Origin: Sphaerulina vaccinii
Taxonomy: Eukaryota > Ascomycota > Dothideomycetes > Mycosphaerellales > Mycosphaerellaceae
DNA length: 64,000 nucleotides
Reading direction: 5' to 3'
Assembly (NCBI GenBank): GCA_022570795.1
Contig: JAKUDP010000008.1
Location: 1,116,001-1,180,000 of the forward strand
Shown: positions 31,666 through 42,679 of the stretch, one piece after another
Layout of the letters: each line of letters opens with the position of its first letter
How positions within the stretch are numbered: position 1 is the first letter of the stretch
Translations under genes and position numbers: made by a program
Notes under the pieces: generated by a model
The model's database searches: none
Seen by the model: the letters and a program-made list of their open reading frames with translations, nothing else
What the model was told of the DNA's origin: nothing

Positions 31666-33513
31666 TTACCGCAGCGTAACAACTCGCATCGCGGCATCCT
31701 CAGGGATACGCTGAAAACACCTGATGTGCCCTACGATCTCCTGGAAGTTCTTCTTGTCGTCCGAAGATGACCCAGCGCGCAAGATGAGTGCGTTGCAGGC
31801 CACTCCGTACCCACCAAACTCCTTTAGACGCATAACAAAGGGCTGAAAGATCTCACAGCCTCGCATATCAGCCACATTGCCGCCAACTACCATGCAAAAT
31901 CCGCTCGAGAGTGTTACTTGACTGAACTTCGTCTCGTCACCGTGATGCAAGAACGAGGATCCAGTAGCCATGTTGCGTTGGGGCGTGCCAGGTCTAATGT
32001 ACTCCTTGGTAATGCGTGATCGTAGCGTGCTCTCATTGTAAGACCTGAAGCCGTCATCCTGACTGCGCAGCGTCCGGGTCTCATCTGCGGGCATGAAAGT
32101 AGGCCATAGTCCTACAGCGTTGAGATGTTCGATAGTGTAAAGAACATCGCGAAGTCTGGCAAGCGAGGGCTCGCGATCATATGCAGTACCAGCGGCAGGT
32201 GTGTATTCCTCTGGTTGTAGCCAGTCGGCTTCGATAGCCTGGTTACACCCATCCACCGTGATGTATAGCTTGCCTTTAACGCGCTTTACGGTATAGTCCT
32301 GCTGGGTGACGATGTGCTCGCTCAGACCTCTGAGCCTGAGTCCTGCTGGAGTGATCGAAGCTTCCGGATCTTGAGCAACCTCGTATATGTGAGGTCTCCA
32401 TGCTTCGGCTAATTCGTCGCCTTTGATAGGAAGAGCAGCCCAGCCAAAGCCATCGAGACCTTTGAATGGATTGCCACTTTGGTGTCCGGTCTGAAGCAGT
32501 GAGAAGTCCTTGTTGCGAAGAGCAAGCGCATTCAGTATCTTTGCCACATCAAGGTCTGCATTGTCAATTGCCTTGCCCTCTGTGCTTGGGAATGATATCA
32601 GTCTTTGACCTGGGGGTGTTCGAACGAGGTTCTGCACCAGAGCGACCTTGTCGAACACTTCGAAACATGTCAAGGTCTGTACCACAGCGTACGCCCATGC
32701 AAACGATCCCACAAACACGGCACCCACAACAGGCTGGTATAGGCTTGCAATTCCTCTTCGTTGAGGCAATGGAGGCATCTTGGCATCGTATGTTCGTGCC
32801 TTATTCACCCACGCGCCCAAGGCGTCACTGGCAACAGCGAGTGGCTCCTTCGGGTTTCCTGTTTGATGAAGGTAGAACGTTGTGCCGCGACTCAAGAGGA
32901 ACTCCTGAGAACACCACGCCCTGCCAAACCACCGAGCATTGAGAATCTTGCGCACCAAGCTCAAGTACCTCTCGCGCTCTTGGTCAATCCTCCGCTTCTG
33001 CGATTTGAGGAAATCATACTCTTCGGGAGTAAGCTCAACGTCCTCCAGCATGACAGCAGTAAGCCGCGCGCCCGAATAGATACGATCCACGATCGCGACT
33101 TGCTGCTGCTTTTCCACTGCGTCTTTTTGATTAATGCACGAGTGGTCAACCCAGAAAGCCACGTCTCGCCTGTCTTTCGAATCCAGTCTCGAAAGCAGCT
33201 GATGTAGCTGATCAAATACATGTAGGATGAACATGCTGATATGCTCGGACATACTAGAAGACGCCCCATCCCACACCTCAGTAGGTATGTTGCTATCATA
33301 AAGTCTCCTCCACCGCTTGCTTGGCCATGTGTAACTTACCGCGACATATTCCTGTGATGAGTAGGCCTGTACCGAAAGAGGCTTGCACCCTGTACCCCTC
33401 TCCAAGCACCTTAGGGGCTTCTCGGGGACCTCTGTGGATGCAGATGGTACAGAGCCTTCGATGTACTCGAGTGCATCACTGAGCGACCACGCGTCGTGAG
33501 GCTGTGGAGACAT
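31666..33513 (-). CDS. HET-domain (heterokaryon incompatibility) protein
   Basis: Proteins with this domain take part in non-self recognition and programmed cell death after hyphal fusion; many have no known partner. The single exon encodes 615 aa. The HET domain is in the N-terminal third: YVAVSYTW near residues 56-63, FWVDHSCINQKD with the following EKQQQVAIVDRIYSGA, and RWFGRAWCSQEFLLSRG near 210-226. These are its three classical blocks. The remainder (about residues 240-615) has no NACHT, ankyrin or WD repeats that I can see. No membrane segment is clear, apart from a weak hydrophobic patch near residue 265-285 (GAVFVGSFAWAYAVV). Confidence 0.88.
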   Translation of the reverse strand: MSPQPHDAWSLSDALEYIEGSVPSASTEVPEKPLRCLERGTGCKPLSVQAYSSQEYVAVSYTWPSKRWRRLYDSNIPTEVWDGASSSMSEHISMFILHVFDQLHQLLSRLDSKDRRDVAFWVDHSCINQKDAVEKQQQVAIVDRIYSGARLTAVMLEDVELTPEEYDFLKSQKRRIDQERERYLSLVRKILNARWFGRAWCSQEFLLSRGTTFYLHQTGNPKEPLAVASDALGAWVNKARTYDAKMPPLPQRRGIASLYQPVVGAVFVGSFAWAYAVVQTLTCFEVFDKVALVQNLVRTPPGQRLISFPSTEGKAIDNADLDVAKILNALALRNKDFSLLQTGHQSGNPFKGLDGFGWAALPIKGDELAEAWRPHIYEVAQDPEASITPAGLRLRGLSEHIVTQQDYTVKRVKGKLYITVDGCNQAIEADWLQPEEYTPAAGTAYDREPSLARLRDVLYTIEHLNAVGLWPTFMPADETRTLRSQDDGFRSYNESTLRSRITKEYIRPGTPQRNMATGSSFLHHGDETKFSQVTLSSGFCMVVGGNVADMRGCEIFQPFVMRLKEFGGYGVACNALILRAGSSSDDKKNFQEIVGHIRCFQRIPEDAAMRVVTLR

Positions 33514-33876
33514 CGTGGCCAGAGAAATGGGTATAGCCTTTCGCGGCCACTGAAGTTGTCATGCTGTCATGTGCAACATATAGTAACAGTCGTGATGTAT
33601 ATCCAATATTGAACGAAGGCAAGAAGGGGTCGGGTTCCAAAAACAAGAAATGTGAAGGAGTAGCTAGCGCCTACGGAACCGGCCGGTGTGCCTTGCTGCC
33701 TTACATTCGAGTGGTATAATGCTTTCTCCGCTATCGTCGACCTCACCGTGGCCGACTTGATATCCTCAGTTCCATGCCAAGACCGTCAAGCCTTAGCGCG
33801 GCCTTCTCCTGATTAGCTCAAAATAATGTAAAGCATCATCACGAGCTCACTGTCGAACCTGTCATATCATCATCTG
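33514..33876. other. Intergenic, nothing recognised
   Basis: Promoter side of the minus-strand HET gene and 3' side of the minus-strand monooxygenase. No gene or clear motif. Confidence 0.5.
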
Positions 33877-35566
33877 TCACTTCATCTCAAAATCCTCATA
33901 CCCTCTACTAGAGACGTCCTCACACCTCTGCCGATACCCAGGTGCAGAACCATTGTACCTGGCCACAATCCTCTTCTGTTTCCCAGGAACATTCTTGTTC
34001 ACACCTGTCATCCAAGAGTCGACCTCCGTAGCGAGAATACCCTTGGCACATTCGTGAACATGCTCAGTCCACTCCTGGACTTTCTCTTCTCGAGCTTCGA
34101 CATACGTGATATCTTGCCTATCGTAGTAGCAGAACTGAATAAGGTCGGAAACCCAGTTAACAGCAAACTCGATTGATCTTGGGATGTTCCCGAACATCTG
34201 ATGAGGTCCCATGATCATGAACATGTTCGGGAAATTGTGGGCTGTTAAACCTAGGAAGGTATGAGGACCTTCAGACCAGATGTCTTTGAGTTTGGTATTG
34301 TCAAGGCCTTGAAAGTCGATCGAATTGAAAGGTCCTGTGATGGCATCGAAGCCTGTAGCGAATATCAGGATATCGAGATCTATGTGTTCGCCTGTCTCGA
34401 CTTGGACACCACTTGAGGTGATACGTTCGATGGGGGACTCTGATGCGATGTCTACTAGACGTACGCGTGGGTCGTTGTATGCCTCAAAGTAGTTTGTTTC
34501 GAGAGGGACACGACGTGTTCCGAAGCCGTGACTCTTTGGTATGAGCTTCTCTGCTATGCTCGGATCTTTCACTCTCTGTCTGATCTTATCTGCGATGAAA
34601 GCGCTGAAGGCAGCATTGGCGTCTCGGTCCATGTTGATGTCTGCGAAGTTTCCAAGCCATTTCGCGAAACCTGGTCTGGCGTAAAGGTCTTCCCAGTATG
34701 CGAGACGCTCTGCTTCGGGAATCTCTAATGTCTTTCTCTGGTCGGACTTGTGGATAAAGCCAGAGTATGACTCTAGGCATTTCTTAAAGATCTCGGGATA
34801 CTTCCTCCTGACTTCTGCCATATCTTCTTTCGTCAAAGACTCATTGCGAAGTGGGGCAGCCCAGCTCGGAGTTCGTTGGAATACAGTCAAAGACTTCAGA
34901 TCGTACTCTGGCTTCACTATCGTCTGTATGATCTGTATGCCAGTAGCTCCTGTCCCGATGATGCCTACGCGTTTGCCTTTGAGCTTCTTATCTCCATCCT
35001 CAGGCCAACGTGAAGAGTGAAAGCTTTCTTTGAAGCAGTCTACACCTGGGATATCTGGCAAAGTCGGCGCACTCAAGATTCCTAGCGCAGTAATGAGAAA
35101 TCGTGATGTATAGGTGAGGCCATAAATGTCAGTCAACAACCATGACCTAGTATCCTGCCGGAAGTGTGCAGATACAATCTTGGTGCTGAATTGCATGTAC
35201 TTCCGAAGATCGAATTTCTCTGTCAAGTACTGGGCATACTTGAGCGTCTCGTAGCCTGGAGCAAAAGTCTCGGTCCAGTTCCATTCATCGAGGACTTCTT
35301 GTGAGAAGGAGAAGCCGTAGCTGATACTTTCAGAGTCGAATCGGCAGCCAGGATATCGATTCCTAATGATCTGTCAGCTTACTTCTTCTAAGTGTGTTAT
35401 ATACTGACCAGAACCACGTTCCGCCTTCGCCTGAAGCGGCATCTAATGCTTTCACCTTGAGTCCTAGTTGCTGCATACGATACAAAGTGTATATGCCACT
35501 GAGCCCGCAACCGATGATCAAGACATCGTACTCCAGCCGGAAGGGAGATTCTTCGATGCTACCCAT
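33877..35566 (-). CDS. Baeyer-Villiger-type flavin monooxygenase (altered fingerprint)
   Basis: Predicted FAD- and NADPH-dependent monooxygenase that inserts oxygen next to a ketone; substrate unknown. Exons 35409-35566 and 33877-35362 (intron 35363-35408) give 547 aa. The FAD motif GCGLSG is at 19-24, followed by the characteristic GGTWFW....PGCRFD block that spans the intron. The NADPH motif GTGATG is near 191-196. The Baeyer-Villiger fingerprint FxGxxxHxxxW appears as F-K-E-S-F-H-S-S-R-W-P at 163-173, one residue shorter with the Gly missing. A second FATGFD motif and NFPNMFMIMGPHQ complete the fold. It lies next to a P450 gene in the same orientation. Related steroid or ketone monooxygenases share this architecture. 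Activity is uncertain because of the fingerprint. Confidence 0.9.
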
Positions 35567-35905
35567 TCTGATCTGCTCTTCCTGTTGAGTGTCTCACAGC
35601 TTCACGAAGATGGTCAAGTCTCGAAATGGCAGGGTGCTATTGGTAAGTCTAATCGCCCTTTGTAAGCCTTGTTCGTCCTAGCTGTTAGCTGCCGCCGTCA
35701 TCGGTCAAGCTGCCTATAGCAGTAAGCTTGACAAGGATGTTGTCTCACACGTGCTGGGGGGGTGTTCACGGTAGCGTGGGGTGACCGAGACTATATCAGT
35801 GGTGTGGACAGCATGTACTGCTGATATTGTCGAAGCTTGCAATGTTGAAGAAGTCGATAGGATTGTTCTCTCAAACGTCTGGAGTCAGATCTGTCGATAG
35901 GTATA
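35567..35905. other. Intergenic, nothing recognised
   Basis: Between two minus-strand genes; likely the promoter of the Baeyer-Villiger-type gene. A G-run (CTGGGGGGGTG) lies at about 35754-35763. Confidence 0.5.
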
Positions 35906-37666
35906 TCAGAACGGGGCACCATCAATGTTTCGTGCCTTGATTGTCATGAACATGTCATGCTGGTTCGCAAACCACTGGCTGTGTATCCTCCATGGCCTCT
36001 CTGGGTTAACGAACTGGACGTCGAAGTTACGCAACAGTTGAGCGACAAACTTGTGTAGTTCGACCTGTGTCACAATGTCAGTAGACTTCTGCTAGTCGTT
36101 GTGACCACCGCTTACCAAAGCTAGATTCTTTCCGATGCATGCACGAGCTCCATTGCGGCCAAAGGTCATGTCGTTGGCATTCAGATACTTTGCTTCCTCC
36201 GCATCACGGAGCCAGCGATCTGGCTTGAACTCATCCGCATCGTCGCCCCAGACTTTTGGATCGCGATTGGCTGCACCGGGACTCATGCTGACTGAGGTTC
36301 CGGCGGGAATCCTGTAACCATTGACCTCCAGCTCCGGTGGCGCATATCGATAGAGAGGATACGTGATCGAAGGCAGAAGTCTCAAGGCCTCTTTGATCGA
36401 TGCACATAGGTATCTCAACTCTTGTGTTTGCTGATACGTGATCGGCTGTTGCAGATTGTGCTCCTTGTAGAACTCGTCAATCTCTTGCTGAACTTTGCTG
36501 TACCACTTCGGGTTGCGACATAGATAGTACAGACACGTTCGCATCCCGACACTCGTGGTGTCAGCTCCAGCGCCACTGCAATTCATTGGACTTGGGCGTG
36601 ATCATCAACACAAGGATATGTTGACTTACACCAGGTTCATGCCTTCGGCAAGGATCTCTTGCAAGTCAGCAGATGTTCCGTCCGCCTTCTTCATGTTGAT
36701 GAAGTGCGCCAACATGTCGTCCCTGGAGTGTGTGCCATCTTTGCCGTTTTCTCTCCTTTCGCATATCCGTTGCATGGTCCAGTTGACAGGAACAGCCATC
36801 GGATTAGGCACACCAAGAGCTTGTTTCATTTTGACAAGGAGTGGATGTCTGAACCAATCCATTTGGCCCCAATAGTGACCCATGTTTGCTGCAAAGAAGA
36901 AAAGCTGATGTACGTTCTTGGCCATGGCCAAGTTGTCGGACTCTGTCTCCAGTTGACCAAGCGGTTCGCCAAACACAAGTTCACCAACGACGTCGAATGC
37001 CAGGTATTGAGCCCATTTCGACATATTGACGACCCCAGTCTCAGCGGCGTGCTTGTGAAGTCGCTCCATCAAGAGGTCCATGAGTCGCTGAATATATGGC
37101 TCGCACCTAAGCATCGCAGACATGGAGTACACGGCAGAAACACGCTTGATCAGATCAGTCCATGACCAGCCTCTACGACCATATCAATATCAACATACCT
37201 TACGCAAGAACGAATGTTCTGCTTTATCTTGAGTTTGGAAGATCCCCGGTAGTTCGTCACGACCCTGCCATGTGCTATACCAGCTCGTCTTCAAGACCTT
37301 TGTGCCATGGCCATATAAGAGCTTCAAGGCCTTCTCATCGACGATCGATAGCTCATTAGGCGCGACGCGGACGACGGAACCATAGACCCTGTGCAGCTCG
37401 AGAACATCGTCGTGCCATGAGCCCCTCCAGAGACGGGTGTTTCTCCAGCTGCCAGAGAACTTGGCCAGAAACGGGCCAGGAAACTTCGACAGGGGATGTA
37501 ACAGTATTCGGTATGCGACGACTGTGAAGATGACGAGCGCGAATATGGCCGGCAAGGTGATGTACCAGGAGTTGGCTAGCTGCTCATAATAGATATGATT
37601 GAGACCAAGTCCTTGGAGTTTTGCTTGGGCAAGCAGATATCTTGACCCTTCTGCTATTGCTGACAT
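35906..37666 (-). CDS. Cytochrome P450 monooxygenase (pisatin-demethylase-like group)
   Basis: ER-anchored heme monooxygenase; substrate unknown. Minus-strand exons are 37199-37666, 36630-37144, 36116-36575 and 35906-36064, giving 533 aa with introns of 51-54 bp. There is an N-terminal membrane anchor at about residues 36-53 (LPAIFALVIFTVVAYRIL), followed by the proline hinge HPLSKFPGP. The oxygen-binding helix I reads GAGADTTS, formed across intron 2. ExxR is EALR, the PERW-type motif is FKPDRW, and the heme loop is FGRNGARACIGKNLA with the ligand at C474. The last exon is short and ends ARNIDGAPF. It resembles self-standing fungal class II P450s of the pisatin-demethylase type, an impression rather than a subfamily assignment. 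Neighbours on both sides are other oxidoreductases. Confidence 0.92.
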
Positions 37667-38434
37667 GGTGATGCTGTCGTTCTGGTATACTGAGAGAGCG
37701 TCGATATTCGTAGGAAGGTGTCTTGTGTCAGCACCTTGTCTCGCTTCAGAGATATCATCGTTTCGAGTCCTGCTTCTATAGTCAGAGGGAAGTATGCAAG
37801 TGTGTTGTTCAGCTACATTTCGGCTGCTGCAACTGGATGATCCCGAATAGCCCTAGATTGCTCGGCTGACCACATGTGGCGTATTCTGCGGCGCTTGCAA
37901 GTGATTTCAATCGGGCTGCTGGTACATGAACAGTGTGATTGGCTCGAAGTCGTGAAGGTGGAGTTATGCTACATTGTTTGCCTTAGCAATAGGTCATAGG
38001 TAAATGTTCCGTGCCGACTCTTTCTCCATCTGGCCGCGGCCGCTGTGAGGTATTCTGCAGATCATATACTGAAATGTTTCGTGGCGAACCGCTAAAACGC
38101 TGTGCATGGCAGTGCTTCTCGTCCGTAACATCTTGGTGGAGACATCGCAAACTAGTTGACAGTAGCTGCAGCGGAGCCAGGAAACTGTTTGCTTCCGGTT
38201 CTGGATTATTGATGTGTTCGTTTGCGACGTGCTTTTCGTGTTGATGGCAAGTTGGCAGAGTAAAATGTCCCTCAGTCAATGCGAGAAGGATTGGAGTGAT
38301 GAGGTGTGGTGGAGAGGTCTGATATTTTCTCCACATTGCCAAGGTCTTCGACATGACTCGCGTGACTGGCCCAAACGCGCTTTCCAATGGACGCGTCTCT
38401 GCTTCCATCAACACCAAACACCATGCATCACTTC
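37667..38434. other. Intergenic, nothing convincing
   Basis: Between two minus-strand genes. An open frame of 151 codons on the minus strand (37983-38438) overlaps the end of the MDR reductase in another frame and has no domain. Nothing else supported. Confidence 0.45.
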
Positions 38435-39795
38435 TCACAGTGGCACAACCAGCCGCTTCCCTGATATCTGACCCTCTCGCATACGGTCCAAGGCAGCGTT
38501 GACGCCGTCCAGACCACCTGGCGCGCTTTCCACGATTGGCAGCTGCAGCACATCATGCTGGAGAGCTTGCTCCAACCACGCCATCAACGACAGTCCCACA
38601 TCTGGCACCTCGTGGAATAGCTTCACCGGCACGCTGTGATACACGACTCCCGCTATCCTCTCCTTAGGTAGCGCGGCAAGGCCCACGGTATGTGATCTCT
38701 TCTCGCCACCAACCGTCAGAGCCTTTGCGAGAGCCTCCGCTGTTGGCTTGCCTACCGTATCAACGGCAAATCGCAGTTGACCCTGGGTTAGATTGCGGAT
38801 GACCTCGCTCGCGCGATCTATGTTATGACTGTCAACCAAGACGAAGTCTCTGGACTCCATCATCCGCGCACCATGCTTAGCCACGTCGACCACGAGAATC
38901 ACTCTCAGACCCGCCAAGTGAGCAATTTGTGACAGTAATAATGCGCTGGTCGAGGAGCCTCCCCAGATGACGAGCCACTCCCCAGTTACAGGACGCTCGT
39001 GCTCCGGCATACTCAGACATTCGGAAACTGTATCAGCAGGCAGATCTTCTAGAACTGTCCTGCGGACTATCTGGCGAACATCTGGTCCTCTCGTGCCCTT
39101 GGCTTCAGCAATGTCTGGCATACGCAAGCCTAGACAGACGCCAAGCGTGAGAGATGCGGCAACGAACGCGACGCCGAGAGCAACTCCATGAGCGATGGGA
39201 ACATGGCTGGGAAGCCTGCAGACTGTGTGATGGGAAGCAATTGCATACTCCTGATATGCAGCTTTCCGCAAGTCTCGGTAGTCTGTCGAGCCACATATGA
39301 CCTGGACGATCATCAGCATCATATCCTCTAACGGGGTGGGAGGGATTAACAACATACGATATCACCTTCTCGTAGACGACTGTGGCCAACAGGCGCTTTC
39401 ACGACCTCTCCCGCGAAATCGCGGCCAGCAACATATGGCAGAACCGGGATCCCGAAGCCGTAGTCGACACTTTTCCAATCAATTGGATTCAACCCAATAG
39501 CGTGGACTTTGACAACAAGCTCATCTGAGCTCCTGGTCTCAGGCACGCTGTGCTCTTCGGTCAGAACAAAGCGCTGTTTCAGGCCATGAAGTATGAGCGC
39601 CTTCTGACGTCGAGGGAGTTCCGATGTCTGCAATGCACATTTCGATATAGCGTTCGCAAGCTTCTTGTCGTCGAGCACATTGACAATGCGGGTCACTGGT
39701 GTCGCTGTCCCCCAGTCGATGTCTTCACCCATATCGAGATCATGGTCGTACGACTCGAACGCTGTGGGACTCAGCCTGGCCACTGCAACACTCAT
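38435..39795 (-). CDS. MDR-family reductase, trans-enoyl-reductase/quinone-oxidoreductase-like
   Basis: Predicted NADPH-dependent, probably zinc-independent medium-chain reductase. Exons 39358-39795 and 38435-39301 (intron 39302-39357) give 434 aa. After an unusual ~63-residue N-terminal extension, the GroES-like domain starts at about residue 64 (QKALILHG...). It shows the typical KVHAIGLNPIDWK and the substrate-site AGRDFAGEVV. The Rossmann fold follows with a degenerate nucleotide motif (VIWGGSSTSALLLSQ in place of AxxGxxG) and FAVDTVGK. This is the layout of fungal stand-alone trans-enoyl reductases (LovC type) and of many uncharacterised zinc-binding dehydrogenase-like proteins. It is divergent from the second Baeyer-Villiger gene and shares its promoter region. 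No polyketide synthase is in view. Confidence 0.85.
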
Positions 39796-40391
39796 ACTGT
39801 CTTTATTTGACGAGAAGCTCTGATGGTATTCGTGGTAAGGTAGAGGACTTCCAAAGAAATCGGAGTGACGAAGTCAGAGCAGGGCCACATGCCCCGGCTG
39901 GCCTATCGTTGCATATCTTCAATAAGTTACAGCGAAGACAAACTACTGCCGGCATACCGTCCTCGGCCCTGTCAGCCTCATATTGCGCCATCGTGAGTGT
40001 GGGCGCTCTCCACTCATCACTTGACTGTAGGATCTGCTTTACGGACACGACGATTCGAGGTGACGAGCTCAGATCCCGAGGCTTCGCCGAGCTCATGTTG
40101 CCTTGAGACGCTGGTATTGCGCGATCACTGCTGTTCACTATGGCAATATCCTCAACGCCTGAAGCACAAGCTCTATGCCGCCGGCGAACATGCTGACATA
40201 TCACGACTTGAGATTGCTGCCTTTCGTGCTTTGGCAGGAAGTATGCAGATCCACCGCTTCGGCCGATCGCTTCGCAACATGTATTGACTGCCAAGCCAGA
40301 TCAGAATGTCTGATGCTTGCACAACCGCCGTGTTCTTACATTGCGCAAAACACCTTCAAACAACATCAGTGAGCAGATAACAAGAAGCAGC
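39796..40391. other. Shared divergent promoter of MDR reductase and second monooxygenase
   Basis: About 600 bp between two start codons facing away from each other, suggesting co-regulation. A 163-codon open frame on the minus strand (39803-40294) has no recognisable features and I do not call it a gene. Confidence 0.45.
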
Positions 40392-42679
40392 ATGGGTTCA
40401 ATCGAAGCAGTCCCTTTCACGGATGAAGACATCGCCACTCAGAAGAATGCCACTTCTACGATCGTTGAGCTTGTCGGTGATAGTCAGCAACCACCATTGG
40501 AGGCTGGAGTCCCCAAGGACGACTGGGTGTACCCTTGGCCAACTGACTTCAAGATCAGCGAGCATCCAATCGACGAGATCCGCAAACTCAAGGTCGTCGT
40601 GATCGGAGCTGGACTCGCGGGCATAACAGCTGGCGCTCTCCTTCCAGCTAAAGTGCCTGGTATAGACCTTACGATTCTGGAGAAGAACGCCAACGTTGGT
40701 GGAACCTGGTTCGAGAACATATACCCTGGTGTACGATGCGACATTCCTGCTCATGTATATCAGAGCACGTTCTCTCCCAATTCGCAGTGGACTGAAGAGT
40801 ATGCGCAAGGCAAAGAAATCCTTGCCTACTGGCAAGGAGTAGCTCGTAAGCACAACGTCTACGACTACATTCGCTTCAAAACGAAGGTTGCAGGTGCCTA
40901 CTGGGAACCCACTCGCGCACAGTGGAGGGTAGAGACCGTCAATCTTGACATTGACCAGAGAAGCTCCGAATACTACGACTACGTACTTACGGCTATTGGC
41001 CACTTCAACGAATGGAAGCTACCGGACTACCCTGGGATCAAGGACTTCAAAGGGCCTCTGTTTCACTCCAGCAATTACGATCCTGCCTTCGACCCGAAAG
41101 GCAAGCGAATTGCTACAATTGGAAACGGTGCATCTGGTATACAGGTGACGACAGAGCTGCAGAAACTTGCAGATCATGTCGATCACTATACGCGAAACCG
41201 CACTTGGATCGCTGGTAGCTTCAATCCGTAAGTGAGGTCATTTGCACGAGGCATCATCTTGTTCCCCAGTTCTCCGTCAGGGTGCTTTGAGGCTTCATCG
41301 ACCAGCATGGTGACGGAGACTGCTCCTTGAAAGAGTGACAACCCGCTTCTCCGCCAGGGTGCGCTCCGAGATGGGCGATCTGCTCCATGACGGAGACAGC
41401 TCTCTGGTGGAGGCATGTCCGAGACGTTTGCTTACGTTCTACAGTGCCGTCAAGGACAGGGAGAACACGCCGATGTACTTCGACAAGGATCAGCTCGAAT
41501 CGTTCAAGGATCCCGTGCAGTATCTGAAGTACAGGAAGGAACTTGAAGACAACTTCTTTAGAGGCTTCGAGAGTCAGCTCATAGACTCCGATGTTTCCGA
41601 GAACCTTAGAGCGAACTTCATCGAGGCGATGCGCAAGAGGACCGCTGCAAAGCCCGAGATAATCGGCGGCCTTATACCGGATTTCCCGCCGAACTGTAGA
41701 CGATTGACGCCAGGTCCGGGTTACCTCGAAGCCTTGTGCTCATCAAATCTGGATCTGATACAGACACCGATCGCACGGTAGGTTTCTTCTTCGTAGATCG
41801 TGGAAGAAGTGAGCTGATGCTGTTGTGTCAGGTTTGTCGAAGACGGCATTGTCACCGTAGATGGTATTCATCGCCCAGTCGACGCTATTATATGTTCGAC
41901 TGGTGCGAACGTTGATTATGCTCCTCCTTTTCCCATTGTTTCTGGAGACCTCGATCTCTCGAGAGACTGGCGACCTGATGGCAAGTTGGGATGGCCTCGA
42001 TCTTATCTGGGTATCTCCACGGATGGTTTCCCGAATCTGGCTTATCTGCTTGGTGCGTGATACATTTTGGCGATTGGCTCAGCTGGCAGAGAATCGCGTG
42101 GCTAACTATTTGAAGGTCCCAATCCCGCAGGGCCCAGTGGCACTGTTCCTCACGCTGGTACGTCACAACTATGGGTAAATCGAGGCGATCCTCGACTAAC
42201 GCGAGAGCAGTTGAGACCCAAGTCACATACGTGGCGAAAGTGTTACGCAAGATATCGTCTCAAGGCATACGCACGATAGTTCCCTCGAAAGCAGCAACCG
42301 ATGACTTCGTCGCTTACTCAGATGCGTTCTTCCCGAGGACCAATATGGCCCTGAAGTGCAGCTCTTGGAGCAACGGAGGTCGCCCGGGTGCACGTATCCA
42401 CGGTCACTGGCATGTGCAATCCTTGATTCTGTGATGCTCGATCTCGTGCTGACATTGAAGTACAGGCCCGGCTCAGGGGCTCATATTACAAACGTTCGAC
42501 GTGAACCTCGCTGGGAAGACTACGAATATACCTATGTCAGGCCCGAGAATCGTTTTGCTTACTTTGGCAACGGACAGACTGCTGCAGAACAGGACCCAAA
42601 CCGCGGGATGACGCCTTATCTGAAGCTGGCCGAAGAGAACGACCTTCGCGACCTACATGAACGCTGGTGGGATCTCTAA
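40392..42679 (+). CDS. Baeyer-Villiger-type FAD monooxygenase (six exons)
   Basis: Predicted FAD/NADPH monooxygenase; substrate unknown. Exons are 40392-41227, 41445-41777, 41832-42052, 42116-42157, 42211-42413 and 42461-42679, giving 617 aa. The FAD motif is GAGLAG, then GGTWFENIYPGVRCD. The fingerprint region reads DFKGPLFHSSNYD, keeping F, G and H but with Tyr at the usual Trp. The NADPH motif is GNGASG. The C-terminal half includes CRRLTPGPGYLEAL, AIICSTGANV and LLGPNPAGPSG, the last formed across intron 3. A 42-nt exon is among the six. Intron 1 is 217 bp, about four times the usual size here, and contains two hairpin-forming copies of a short sequence. The fifth intron (42414-42460) uses a weak GTGCAA donor and GAAG acceptor, chosen because it keeps phase. 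Confidence 0.88.
41228..41444 (+). repeat. Long intron with a duplicated hairpin-forming sequence
   Basis: Within intron 1 of the second Baeyer-Villiger-type gene, TCTCCGTCAGGGTGCT (41271-41286) pairs imperfectly with AGCATGGTGACGGAGA (41304-41319). A second, diverged copy pairs TCTCCGCCAGGGTGC (41348-41362) with GCTCCATGACGGAGA (41382-41396). The two hairpin units are thus about 77 bp apart in tandem. No other intron in the window is this long or structured. Confidence 0.6.

Noticed and set aside
31666..33513. HET gene as part of the oxygenase block
   Set aside because: HET genes are abundant and scattered in such genomes; adjacency alone does not link it to the enzymes.
39803..40294. 163-codon minus-strand frame in the divergent promoter before the second Baeyer-Villiger-type gene
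   Set aside because: Sits wholly in a shared promoter region, no domain, Cys/Ser-rich random-looking composition.
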